In this document: positions 33,451-43,800 of the stretch, piece after piece | Layout: each line of letters opens with the position of its first letter | Numbering within the stretch: the first letter of the stretch is position 1 | From: Tethya wilhelma | Taxonomy: Eukaryota > Porifera > Demospongiae > Tethyida > Tethyidae | DNA: 64,000 bases | Assembly (NCBI GenBank): GCA_964030475.1 | Contig: CAXIPT010000003.1 | Coordinates: 9,717,442-9,781,441, forward strand | Direction: 5' to 3' | Notes under the pieces: generated by a model | Told to the model about the DNA's origin: nothing | Database searches by the model: none | The model's input: the letters and a program-made list of their open reading frames with translations, nothing else | Program-made: the position numbers and the translations under genes

Positions 33451-35896
33451 TCAATTGACACTTTGATGGAGTTTTCTTGCTATTTCAAGGAGTGAAACAG
33501 CTGCAGGTGAGTTTGGATGATCTTCAAATATGCTTCTTCCCTTCTCACAACTTTCTACAAGATTCTAAAGGAGTACAACATTCCAAAATCAGTTAATGTG
33601 CAGGCCAAGACAGTCCCAAAGATGTTCATGCAGGGACAGCTACAGTATGGTATATATCGCAAACAAGGGTCAATCATATGAGTTAAGGCCTGGTTTACAA
33701 GGCTAGGTTACCATGTGAGCATGCATAAATATAAATTCTACAGCATTCTGAATTGACTTACAGGATCTACAGGAATGGTTCCAAGAATGGGAACATTGTA
33801 TTCTTTTGCCAATTTATCTGTGCCTCCTTCAGAAAACAGTGCCCACTGCTCCTAAAGAACAAAGGTACCACTCAATACTAAAGTATCAATGATAAAGAAG
33901 GAGGACCTAGCTGCTAACCTGGCAGCAAGGACAAACAAATCCCCTCATATTCTCCACCAAACCAATGATGTTCAATTTCATCTTGCGACAAAAGTTTATC
34001 TCTTTTCTTATGGTTGAGAGAGCCACCTCTTGAGGAGTGGTGACAATGATAGCTCCCTCTGGCTGGGCATTCATCAGTGTCTTGACAACAGTGAGGTGCT
34101 CGTCAGAAGTACCAGGAGGAGTGTGTGTGATGGAAAGTTAAGGAGATAGAGTATAACAATATGCCTGCAGTCTCATTCCCATGCAGGCTGCTCTTGAAAT
34201 ATTTACAAAGGATGTATGAAACTGGGAAAAAAGGCTAGAGAGTCAGAATGCAGTGTTAGTGATTCACACTCAATTCAAAATCACCTAACTAAGAATAAGA
34301 AGCATATAATCCATTCTGATTTCAAAATCTGAGAGGGGAAAAAAAACCTCTATAGATGCAAATCAACAGCTTGGAATATTTCTCTATCTGTTGCTGCAAC
34401 TTAGTACAGGGACAAAACACAAAACAAAAAAAGGATATCAAAGATGAGATAATCCAGTCTTCCCCAGAAGGTGTCTTTGACAAATCTCTTGATGAGAGCT
34501 GTCTTCCTGGGGCCTCTCCACACCACTGCAGTGTCCACCTCTTCCAACAGAGATCCAACTGACATGACCTTGACCTCGTGATGTGGACTCCTGAAATAGA
34601 CATCGGATCACTTTTACTTCACATCAATCTAGATATCGCCTTGTAGGTTTTAAATTTTCATGAGTGCAAGGAGTGGGCCCAGGAATAGCCTCGTTCCAAG
34701 GCTCCCTCTCTAGAAATGAAGCAAAAAGAGAAGAGGAGCCTGGGAACAATGCTAGCCCAGGAACACTTGCAAGGTTGGATCTATCTCTTTAGTGTCTCTA
34801 GTCTCTCCCTCACCCTCCCAGTCTCAGGCTCACCCACTACTGACATTACACTGACACTTTCATTTACAGTATACCGTATAGCCGGAAATATTGACGGTCA
34901 AAAAAAAATTTGACGGTTTGCTCCGCAGAACGTAAAATAAAAATATTGACGAATTTAAATTTGACGATTTGCGCGTGCGAACAATACATTCATATACGGC
35001 GCCTAAAATATTGGCGGATTTAAATTTGACGATTTGGACTTTGACCATCAAACCGTCAAATTAAAATCCCCGTCAATATTTCCGGCTATACGGTATTATG
35101 CTGAGACTGACAAAGCAGCTATTGTGGGTTTTTGTCTTAACGACCTTTACCTATCATTCATCTCACTCACTTTAGTGGCATCCATCCATACTGGGAGTTG
35201 ATCACCTCTCTCCCGTCTACTGCCATCAGCTTTGGCAGACTGGGTCCACAGATGTCCAAGTCCACAATACCAACCTAAACAAGAGGCAATTCTGCAGGTG
35301 TGAGTGTACCTCATACGTACAACCACCCGCTAAAAGAAGCTTCCAATGACTAGGATTATAGTGTACAACTGTATCAAGATTCATACATAAAAACTTACCT
35401 TTGTTTGTAAAGATGCAAGTGCCATACTTAGGCTGGCTGCAGTTGTTGATTTACCAACACCTAGAACACAGTAACAACAGTCACCAATAATTATTGCAGT
35501 ATTTATAGGACACACTCCTCTTTGGAGTTTATGATATATCTTGGCAGTAATAATAATGTGCACAGTACCTCCTTTTCCAGAGAGAATGATAATCTTTCTC
35601 TTTATTGCTCTCATTCTCACATCAATGAATTTCTGGTCAGGGTCAGAACCACCTGAACGTAACACAAGTTGAAACAGATTTTTGTAAGCCTGGATCTAGA
35701 CTTGCTTACTTTGTTTCAAACATAACTCTCTGCCAGGACATCCTTGACACACATCAGCTCTACCTGCCAAGGACTAGACCAAAAGTGAAATTCCAAGATT
35801 AGTCTCATTTCTAAACCTACATCCCTATATACATACACTTTCAGAAGGACATCCTACAGCAGCTGCAGTCTCAGAAGCTCCATTCTCTGCCTCCAT
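33451..35896 (-). CDS. NUBP1: Cytosolic Fe-S cluster assembly scaffold NUBP1 (Nbp35)
   Basis: P-loop NTPase that with NUBP2 builds [4Fe-4S] clusters for cytosolic and nuclear proteins. Nine exons (minus): 35839-35896, 35710-35763, 35569-35652, 35399-35460, 35171-35274, 34439-34590, 33919-34124, 33762-33851, 33451-33564; 307 residues, close to the family size. The N-terminal four-cysteine cluster motif is at C16, C25, C28 and C34. The deviant Walker A GKGGVGKST is at 63-71, split by an intron. Further marks are VDLDICGPS at 90-98, [19 protein letters not shown] from 171, TTPQEVAL, and the CxxC C236-C239 that holds the bridging cluster. All key residues are present, so the protein should be active. 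Intron 6 is of the AT-AC type. The cysteine motif identifies NUBP1 rather than NUBP2. Confidence 0.93.
34125..34438 (-). other. U12-type (AT-AC) intron of NUBP1
   Basis: The exon 6 end and exon 7 start can only be joined in frame ([11 protein letters not shown]) if the intron begins ATATCCTTTTTT and ends ...CACAC. No GT donor exists at that point. The start matches the U12 5' splice site consensus ATATCCTT, and CCTTAACT at 34,145-34,138 matches the U12 branch site, about 12 bases from the AC end. All other NUBP1 introns are GT-AG. Confidence 0.9.
34686..34754. mobile_element. Foldback MITE, TAGCCTCGTTCCCAGGCTC family
   Basis: Ends TAGCCTCGTTCCAAGGCTCC and (inverted) GGAGCCTGGGAACAATGCTA pair imperfectly over about 20 bases around a short AG-rich centre. 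It lies in intron 5 of NUBP1, next to the element at 34,874. Confidence 0.6.
34874..35093. mobile_element. 220-base MITE with perfect 20-base inverted ends and TA target site
   Basis: CCGTATAGCCGGAAATATTG at the left is repeated exactly, inverted, at the right end. TA dinucleotides flank both sides (34,872-34,873 and 35,094-35,095). The interior holds alternating TTTGACGGTT and AAATTTGACGATTTG-like blocks and no reading frame. The TA target duplication indicates mobilisation by a Tc1/mariner-type transposase. Perfect ends suggest a fairly recent insertion in intron 5 of NUBP1. Confidence 0.88.
35140..35153. repeat. Recurrent motif ACGACCTTTACCTA
   Basis: One of four places in the window with this 14-15 base sequence (others 5,483-5,497 inverted, 40,413-40,427, 53,903-53,917). 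Here it lies in NUBP1 intron 5, just upstream of the exon 5 donor on the opposite strand. Confidence 0.6.
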
Positions 35897-36223
35897 GTCC
35901 AGACTTGAATTTGGCTGTCCTCTATTATCTATGGGCTGTCACATGGTTCAGTACAGTGCAGCTTAGACAATAGGCGATCTTTACCATATCCAGCAGTGAC
36001 TGTGACCTGCAGGTGTGTGTTTCTCCTGTTTCACTGTTTCTCTAGCTACAGCCAGCCGAGACATAAACCAGGTGAGGACTGTGCTGTTGTGTGTAACCAC
36101 TAGTGCTCTAACAATTATACCAATACTTAGAGTCATCTAGCATCTAGTAGCTGTACCAATACACTGACAAACTCATGATCCACTCACTGTGTTTCTCCCT
36201 CAGTTTCTTATCTTGCTGTGTGG
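35897..36223. promoter_or_regulatory. Region between divergent NUBP1 and the basic-protein gene
   Basis: 327 bases between the two outward-facing start codons. No TATA box stands out. A potential upstream non-coding exon of the plus-strand gene (splice-like CAG|GTGAGG near 36,070) cannot be confirmed. Confidence 0.4.
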
Positions 36224-37856
36224 ATGGAGATCTCTCAGGATGCAGAGTCTGTAGTAAGAAGCTGGCTTCCCACCACTCCTAAACAGAACCCAGCTAAAGC
36301 ATTCACCCAGATCACACCTCGTCCTGATAGGTAAGATACCTGATCATAAATAGCTAGTCTTAGGTTTTGTATAATATTGTGCACATAGTTTGGATTAACA
36401 ATTATTATGCTCATAATGAGCCCAATTGAATTTGACTAGTCGTTTGCATTATGTTCATGGTTGCCGGTTTCAATAGACTTGGCCTTGGAGCTGAGACTGC
36501 TGGTATATCTCGTGAGAAGGTGTCAATTGAACAGAGGATACAACGAAAACTATCAGCTGGAAACAAAAGACAAAGATCAGATAAGCAGAGAGGTACAATT
36601 ATTAGTATTATCTAACTACTGTAGTATATCAGAGGAGGTATGACACAAGTGTGCCTTTGCTGAGCTGGCAAGTTCATTAATAATTATTACATTCCAATCA
36701 TGTGACTGCAATACTTCACAATGAGAATCGATCAGTGCACCTGCTTGCCAGCTTAGCAAAGGCACACTTGTGTCATACCTCCTCTGGTAGTATACATTAA
36801 TCTTCTTAGTTGTGTGGTCTTGCCTTGTGTTTAAAAATACTTTCAACTTTAAAGTGGTGCTGTGGTGGTCCTGTGGTGTAACGGTTAGCACCTGAGACTC
36901 TGAATCTCAAGATCCGAGTTCAAATCTCGGCAGGACCTGTTTTTTTTTTCCTCTTTCCCTCACAGACTAATCATAATTAACATTATCAATTTCGTACGTG
37001 TCAGCCTTTAAGTTATACCCTTATATATAAATTTTATTTTATTCATTCTTTAATATCATGCATAAAAAATGCACACAGGCCATGCTACTGCCTCAAACAA
37101 GACTATGTTGTCTCAAAGAGCCACTCTCGCAGAGGATGACTCTGGATCTGATGAAGAGTGCAGCAAATCAATTATAGTCAGTGGAAGCAAAACCAGGCCA
37201 CCAACATTCACTATCGATGACCTCACTGGTGATCCAAAACGAAAACGAAGAAGGAAAAGGAAAAAATCCAAACAAGTCTCCAGTGAAAAGGAGAACAATG
37301 ACAGTACACTAAGTGGAGCTAGTGAGAGCGCTGATAGCATGTCGCACAAAGGAACCGCTTCTTTGATCACAGACTCTAAACCTCCAAGTCTGTTGACAGA
37401 GTTGCCAACAATTACAGAACTTGTAAAACATGAAATTATTTCTGCTTTCCCTGAATCTGTTCAGTTAGAACTGGGCTTTGAGGATGGACCAAGTTTAACA
37501 GTACAGGAAATCATTATGCTCAAAGCAAAAGAGAATTCAATCAAAAGGATGACCTCACAAACTAAACAAGATTTAAGTGAAGCAATAGTTGACAGAACTC
37601 CTTCAACTTTATCAGTGACTGACAGCATGTCTTCTCAAGCCAATGTTCAATCTACAAGACACACAAGACTTAGAAAAAGAAGAAGGAGAAAGTTGGTAAG
37701 TGTTTGCTCATGCAAAGACATGAATGTTTGACAATGACTACAAGATATTACTATTGTTCACTTTTATCACGTATGCAGTATCCATTCGTACAACAAAGCC
37801 GACTTAGTCTGGTTGACAGACTCTTTCCTCATAGACAATACTGGACAGTCCAATAG
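36224..37856 (+). CDS. Basic, low-complexity nuclear-type protein, unknown function
   Basis: Four exons: 36224-36330, 36477-36592, 37079-37695, 37779-37856, joining to 305 residues with stop TAG. The N-terminus contains SWLPTTPKQNPAKAF and DRLGLGAE. The middle has a strong bipartite nuclear localisation signal (KRKRRRKRKKSK) after an acidic serine patch (EDDSGSDEE). A more ordered, conserved-looking part is TELPTITELVKHEIISAFPE with EDGPSLTVQEIIMLKAKEN. The C-terminus is again basic (RLRKRRRRK) and ends FPHRQYWTVQ. I recognise no domain; a nucleolar or chromatin-associated role is a guess from composition. It is divergent to NUBP1 and its second intron carries a MITE and a tRNA gene. Confidence 0.75.
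36630..36786. mobile_element. Hairpin MITE of hAT type with 8-base target duplication
   Basis: Two 43-base inverted arms (36,630-36,672 and 36,744-36,786) match at 42 of 43 positions and enclose about 71 bases. The ends start CAGAGG, as many hAT elements do, and GTAGTATA is duplicated on both sides (36,621-36,628 and 36,787-36,794, with one extra T on the left). It has no coding capacity. It lies in intron 2 of the basic-protein gene, 80 bases upstream of the tRNA. Confidence 0.85.
36867..36938 (+). tRNA. tRNA-Gln-CTG: tRNA-Gln (anticodon CTG)
   Basis: 72 bases, no intron. Acceptor stem GGTCCTG pairs with CAGGACC. The D-arm contains GGTGTAACGGTTAGCA, and the anticodon stem TGAGA/TCTCA encloses CTCTGAA with anticodon CTG. 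The T-arm is CCGAGTTCAAATCTCGG with a perfect B-box. It closely follows the typical eukaryotic tRNA-Gln. It lies in the sense direction inside an intron of a protein gene, so Pol II reads through it. Confidence 0.97.
36940..36948 (+). terminator. RNA polymerase III T-run terminator
   Basis: Nine T residues begin two bases after the end of the tRNA-Gln, a normal Pol III stop signal. Confidence 0.85.
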
Positions 37857-38104
37857 TAAGTAACCTCAGTGCACCGTACGTTCTGAGTTGACTTTCATGA
37901 CATTATTTTGTCCATTGTACATACACTACATAACTAAAATATTTTTGATAAAGTGTTTCACCATAATAATAATAAATATTAATAAATGAGAAAGAACCAC
38001 TATGACTATTGTGTACACCAATGTACATGGTTACAACAATATCATACAAGCTAAAACAATGCATTTATTTTTTTAGCTAAATAAAACACAACACAACTTT
38101 TAAT

Positions 38105-38512
38105 CTAGAATTCATCTGGTATAGTAGCATAGTCTTCATCGGAGCTTTCACCTTTATCGGCCAGTGATTTCATGTAGTCTGCCTTGGTCCTCTGTACGTC
38201 TCCCTCAGTTCCAAAGACGGGATTCTCAAAGCCTCTCAGATCGTACATAGCATTGGTAAGGGGTACTTTGTCATCATCAGTCAGATCATATACAGTAGTA
38301 TCAGTGGGCTCGTAGTCTGGCTGATAGTCATTGACGATCCGTTTTGGTCGTGCATAAGTACCAAAGTCTCGTGCATCAGTCAACGCGGGTAGATTCCTGG
38401 CAATTAGGTTTTCATTGTCTGACCTGTATGGTTAGAGTGTAAATAGCAACAATTAATGCATTGATCTGCATCATCAAGCTAAGATTGCATATAACCTTCC
38501 ACTATTATGCTG

Positions 38513-38603
<91 letters not shown>

Positions 38604-39503
38604 NGTGTGTGTGTGTGTGTGCATGTGTACGTACGTGCGTGCGTGTATGTGTGTGTGTATGTGTGTGCATGTGTGAAAGCCTTGGGATCAATTAAGGCTA
38701 CTGTCACACACATCCACACATGTTGGGTGTATTTGGTTGTTGCTGTGGACTCACTCCTTTGGTTGCTTCTTGTACTCAGTCTTTCTTCTACTTCGGAAAC
38801 AGCAACAACAGATGATAAACAGGGCCAAGATTACAAAGATGAGTACCACTCCACCACAGACACTCGCCAGTATGATAACCTCCCTGGAAATGGGTGGAGA
38901 AGGAGGAACGGTTGCCACTGTTGGAGATGTGGCATTACACTGAGGTGTTCCAAGCTCTTCAACCGAGATCTGACAGTAAGGATCAGCTCTGTACTGCTCT
39001 CCATTNCACACAATACTTGTGTGAAAAATATTTGAGGTTGTGTCATGTAACACTGAACAAGCTAGCAATCTAGTTGGTCGCAGTCTAGCCATTTTTGAGC
39101 AGGAACACAAAATGTGCATGTGCCAGTTTTTCTAGACTCCCTTTTTCTGCTGACAGAGAGAGGTGGGGTCTAGAACTAGACTACAACAATCAGTCCATGG
39201 AGTTCAGGTGTGAAAGAAAGGCTAGAATAAACTTACCTTAAGAGCTTTCAAGTTGTTTGTTGACCAAATGCCAAAGCTTGATACCAGAGCTGTTGGAGTC
39301 TCCAGGCCTTGCAATGGTAATACCGTATCCCTTATGATGGATGATCCTAGAACTGCCTCAGATTACAATTAAAGATCTCAAACAGGGTGTTCTTGGCTAT
39401 CATACCGTTCATGGAGTTGAGGACAGTAATGTCATCTGATCGAGAACCATCAGTAGTTGTAGGCTCAGTCCATGTACATGTGCAGGTACGTAGCAAACAT
39501 TGT
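38105..39503 (-). CDS. 3' end of a receptor of the EMI-EGF-FN3 family (membrane-proximal domain, helix and tail)
   Basis: Exons seen (minus): 39406-39503, 39237-39352, 38755 to at least 39005 (cut by the N at 39006), 38105-38423 with stop TAG. The first two encode a cysteine-containing piece (CLLRTCTCTWTEP, then FGIWSTNNLKALK) similar in layout to the membrane-proximal domain of the receptors at 50.7 and 60.2 kb. The third restarts at [23 protein letters not shown], which those receptors share almost word for word, then gives a helix (EVIILASVCGGVVLIFVILALF) and a CCCC/RSRR stop-transfer. The tail is long and tyrosine-rich: VYDLTDDD, AMYDLRGFENPVFG, ADYMKSLA, DEDYATIPDEF. NPVF could bind a PTB-type adaptor. 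EGF and FN3 exons expected upstream were not found in 39.5-40.8 kb, so the gene is broken or misassembled. Confidence 0.75.
38516..38672. repeat. Long (GT)n microsatellite with a single N
   Basis: GT runs from 38,516 to about 38,620, decays into mixed GTAC/GCGT units to 38,672, and contains one N at 38,604. It is in the last intron of the minus-strand receptor. Confidence 0.95.
39006..39006. other. Single-N assembly join inside a receptor exon
   Basis: The coding sequence is continuous up to NGEQYRADPYC on the low side. The high side does not contain the preceding ~35 residues found in both paralogues, so coding sequence is missing at the N. Confidence 0.7.
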
Positions 39504-40807
39504 CTGTCCACAATAAATGAATAAAATTAAATACGTATTGTTATGGTGACTTGGACACTATATAGAGTTCAGCATGGTAACTGATACAGACACAAGTGGT
39601 GGTCACGATACTGCTGTATTAACACCCACAACCAGGATCAACAGTAAATGGGCACTAGCTACAGCTATAGCATGTTATAGCTGATTTCACGGGTCAAATT
39701 CTTTACAATCAAGCCTTCCAAAATTGTGTGATCAAGAGTCAAGGCCTAAAAATTGGACAATTAAATTTTGGTCCAGATTACCAATATTAGTATAGTACAT
39801 ACCATAGTATGGTACCGGTATGACTGTTGACCACCTCTTGAGACTGTTGACACACATACTATAAGCCTGACATGTATCTACAGCCAACTCAATGACTCTG
39901 TATGCATGTGACATAATGTGGCTGACAGTTTATATCAGTCTTAGGCTTAGTTAAACAATCATTGTTGTGTATGTGAGTGACTCTGAACTACTGAGTCAAG
40001 TTGCAATACTTACCAGGCTAATCATCAGTCTGGTTCTGAGTCAGTGCGGAGTGATCCACGTCTGGTACAGACATCATCAGTCTCATGCAGCTTATTCATG
40101 AAGATGAGCAGCTCAATGAGCAGTCAGAGTCGTCTCCTAAAATTTTTCCTTGAGTGAAAGCATGAAAGGTCAAAGGAGGATTCTGGAGGAAGCCTGCAGT
40201 CTGCGCTCTACAGTCTACGCGCTTGGCTAGCTTGCAACTACAAACATATAACGTCATGGCAATGGTTTTGCGTCATTTAATGATATTCATATATTGTATT
40301 GCCCTAACTTGAGTAGGCCCTAGCAGGACCATTACAAGTCTCTACAAAAAAGCAAGTGCTTGCAGAACTATTGAATGCGCATGCGCACTAATGCAAACTA
40401 CGTGGTCTGTTGACGACCTTTACCTACATAAAATGGCTACATAACAGTACAGTAATTTGTACCTGAGAGTTTCAAAGCTGCCTAGATTTTGTTTGATTAC
40501 TTTTGGGCAGCAGACGAGTATCAAAGAACGTACTTTGGATGAATTCAAGTTACCTTGTACGGTTAAAGTTGGCTCAATGTCTTTCATTTCTCTGGAAATC
40601 GCGTTCAAGTAAGTCACAAAGGAGAAAACAAAATTGCATTGTTCTGGCTTCCCGCCAGCGCTCTCTTGAGGGTGCTCAAGGAAGCTTTTGTGAGTTTTGT
40701 TGATCCGTATAGTTAGAAAACTATCTAAGGGAGGCCTCTAAGCATGTTTGAAGGCTTAGCTATATTTCTCTGAAAAATTTTAAGCGTGAACATTTTGTAT
40801 TGTGTCT
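39504..40807. other. Region between head-to-head receptor genes, no gene recognised
   Basis: About 1.3 kb with no EMI, EGF or FN3 exon on either strand. It contains the recurrent motif ACGACCTTTACCTAC at 40,413-40,427 and a MITE-like scrap around 40,140-40,190 (AAAGGTCAAAGGAGG). If the receptors on either side were complete, their signal-peptide and EMI exons should be here. Confidence 0.5.
40413..40427. repeat. Recurrent motif ACGACCTTTACCTAC
   Basis: Exact 15-base match to 53,903-53,917 and (inverted) 5,483-5,497. It lies about 380 bases upstream of the first in-frame codon of the receptor at 40,808. Confidence 0.6.
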
Positions 40808-43800
40808 ATGGGACAGTCGGCCCATTCCTACTATACGTACTACCGTACGTATGATAGTGCATGTGATACAAAAGATGTTTGTGGTCCATATCCCTATAGA
40901 TATAATGAATGTGCTGATGGTACAGCCACCTGTACTATGATGTGTCAAAACACACCAGGTTCATTCACTTGTTCTTGTCTCACTGGATATGAACTGGCAA
41001 CTGATGGTTTCACTTGTGAAGGTGATTTTAATCATGTAATTTAAAAGAACTGCATCAATAAATAAGCAGTTTTTTCTTACCAAAAATAAGATTTTGGACC
41101 TTTTTTTATACACTTTATGACTTTTTTTTGTTGTTTCTTACTAGGTATATCCCCTTTTCACATACTATTGCACGTTTTGCTATTACTCGCCTAGTAGTAG
41201 TACTAGTACTACGTGGTCAGTTGTTATTTCAATGCGTAGCTTACATAATGCACACTTAAAATTCCAAGGTTAATAATTAAAACAGTGCTTATAATTAGTA
41301 TATAATATATATTATATAGTCACTTTTCAAAAGATGCTTACATGTCTTTAATGAATCTTGTGGTTTACGTTCATACAGATGTCAATGAATGTACAGCTGG
41401 TACTCATCAGTGTGATCAAAGTTGTGAAAATACTGTTGGATCATACACATGCTCCTGTAACAGTAGCTACACACTTGGAAGCAATGGCAGTGAATGCATT
41501 GGTATATGTGGAATGATAATAATAACTGTGAATGTCATACTAAGCTTGTCTTGTTTTCTGTTGCTCCATCTAGATAACAATGAGTGTGCCTCCTCAAGCA
41601 CCAACAACTGTCAGCAAGTGTGTGTCAACACACCAGGCTCTTTCCGCTGTGAATGTGACCCAGGGTATGCCTTGAACAGTGATGGAGCTACATGTAGTGG
41701 TTAGTAAAATTATACTTGACTTGAAATTTCTAGTAATAACCTTCCTTATCCCTGCCTGGCTGTAACCTAGGATGCAAGGCTGAATAAGATGTGCTTGGTT
41801 TTAAACTTAACTCTTGATCCAAGCTTTGCCCATTATAATGTGTAGCTATCATAGTCGAAATGTTTCATGTCAGACCATTCATTAATCCATTACACTGTTG
41901 TCTCTACAATGTAGCTGTGTGTGACAACCCAGCCTGTGCTAATGGTGGAACTTGTACAGCTCCAAACACATGTAGTTGCACTCCAAACTGGTCAGGAGAT
42001 GACTGTCAAACAGGTAACTTTATCAAAAACTAAAAGTTATAATTATGTACATAGTATATATATATTTACATCCCGTTTCTATGTTGTTACTAAGTAAATT
42101 ATTTTCCATATTGCACTAACCGCAAACTCATATTGCACTAACCACAAACTCATATTGCACTAACCACAATTGCTTCGGGCATGATTGCACAAGAGGCTAA
42201 AAATGAACAGTTCATAATAGATTTTCAGTGTTTTTTGGCACAAATGGTTTAGACAGGGCCTCCAACTCTTGATCATTCAGCGTTTCAAAGCGTCTCTTCT
42301 TCTTCAAGTTTCTTGGTGGCTTAGCTTGACATGGGGCGGAGCTGCTTTACTGCATGATGATGACTGCAAAGGGGTGGGTCACTAAAGAGGAGGGGCCAGG
42401 TTGAGTGCTTGAATCGAGGCTTGCTTCGTTGTCAGGGAGCAGGCCAGGTCAGACTGAGAGAGCGGTGGTTTTAGAGATTTAAAGAAGCTACTAGTTCATT
42501 CTACCATTCCCAAGCTAAACTGAGCTGGCACAGAGAGTATTCGAACGTTTTCTAGCAACGAAGGAGAAATAGTTACGAGTTCGGAAGTCGAAGTTGCCAT
42601 ACTATACAACTGATTCAAGATGCACTAAATTCGTTTTGGCAAAGGTTTGTTACTAAGCATGAACCCTTGTTGATAAGTCTCTTAGAAAGCTCTATAGCAA
42701 CGAGCATAAATGTAGCCATGGTAAAAATGCCTGGGGATGTAAATTACTTACATCACGGGCACGAGGGATGTATGGCATTTATTGCACCGAATCCCGAGGG
42801 CGCGCATGATATAACTATTACGTATATATATGTCTGATGGTAATTTTTTTTCCATTTTGCACAGACGTCAATGAGTGTACCACTGGAGCTCACAATTGTG
42901 ATCAAATCTGTACAAACACTAATGGTTCATTTATTTGTGACTGTAACTCTGGTTATACCTTGGCTTCTGATGAGCGGTCATGTAGAGGTATAATATAGAT
43001 ATTCCTTATCATAGAACGTATGCATTACCTGGTCATTTAAGAGATAACTAGTATGTTTCAATACCATGTCCCTACAGATGTTGATGAATGTGCTGAGGGG
43101 ACAGCTGCTTGTACAAGTATGTGTCAAAACACACTAGGGTCATACTCTTGTTCCTGTAGCACTGGATTTGAACTATCAACTGATGGCTTTACTTGTCAAG
43201 GTGATTAAATTATTAGTATTTGAAAGACAAAAATAAATTGTGACACTTAATTTTCCCTCCCTTAATGTACGGCATGTAGACATTGATGAGTGTACTACTG
43301 GAGTTCACAACTGTCATCATGTCTGTACAAACACTAATGGCTCATTTATTTGTGGCTGCAACTCTGGATATACCTTGTCCACTGATGAGCGCTTATGTAC
43401 AGGTATGGATGTTTGTGTTAAGCTCTGCACCAATTTATGTATAGTTATACTCACACCTACTAAATTTAGTTACTGTATATAGCTGTTTATACTTTAACTG
43501 CATGTTTGTCATATTATTTGCTCTTAGATATTGATGAATGTGCCTCCTCAACTACCAACAACTGTCAGCAAGTATGTGTCAACACACCAGGCTCTTTCCG
43601 CTGTGACTGTAACTCAGGGTATACCTTGAACAGTAATGGAACTACATGCAGAGGTATTATCATTATACTTGTATAGCTCATTGGATAGTCTTTATCCACT
43701 GTGACAGTATATAAGCATACCCACTGCATGACTCTACAGCTGTGTGCCTCCCGGCCTGTGTCAATGGTGGAACTTGTACAGCTCCAAACACATGTAGTTG

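Noticed and set aside
34129..34442. GT-AG intron for NUBP1 exon 6-7
   Set aside because: No GT occurs near the end of the conserved LDYLIF, and any later GT adds frame-breaking residues. The AT-AC pair restores [11 protein letters not shown] precisely.
38461..39035. Open frames made of repeated Cys-Val or Thr-His residues
   Set aside because: They are translations of (GT)n/(CA)n microsatellites, as are the similar frames near 4,074-4,397 and 12,737-12,962.
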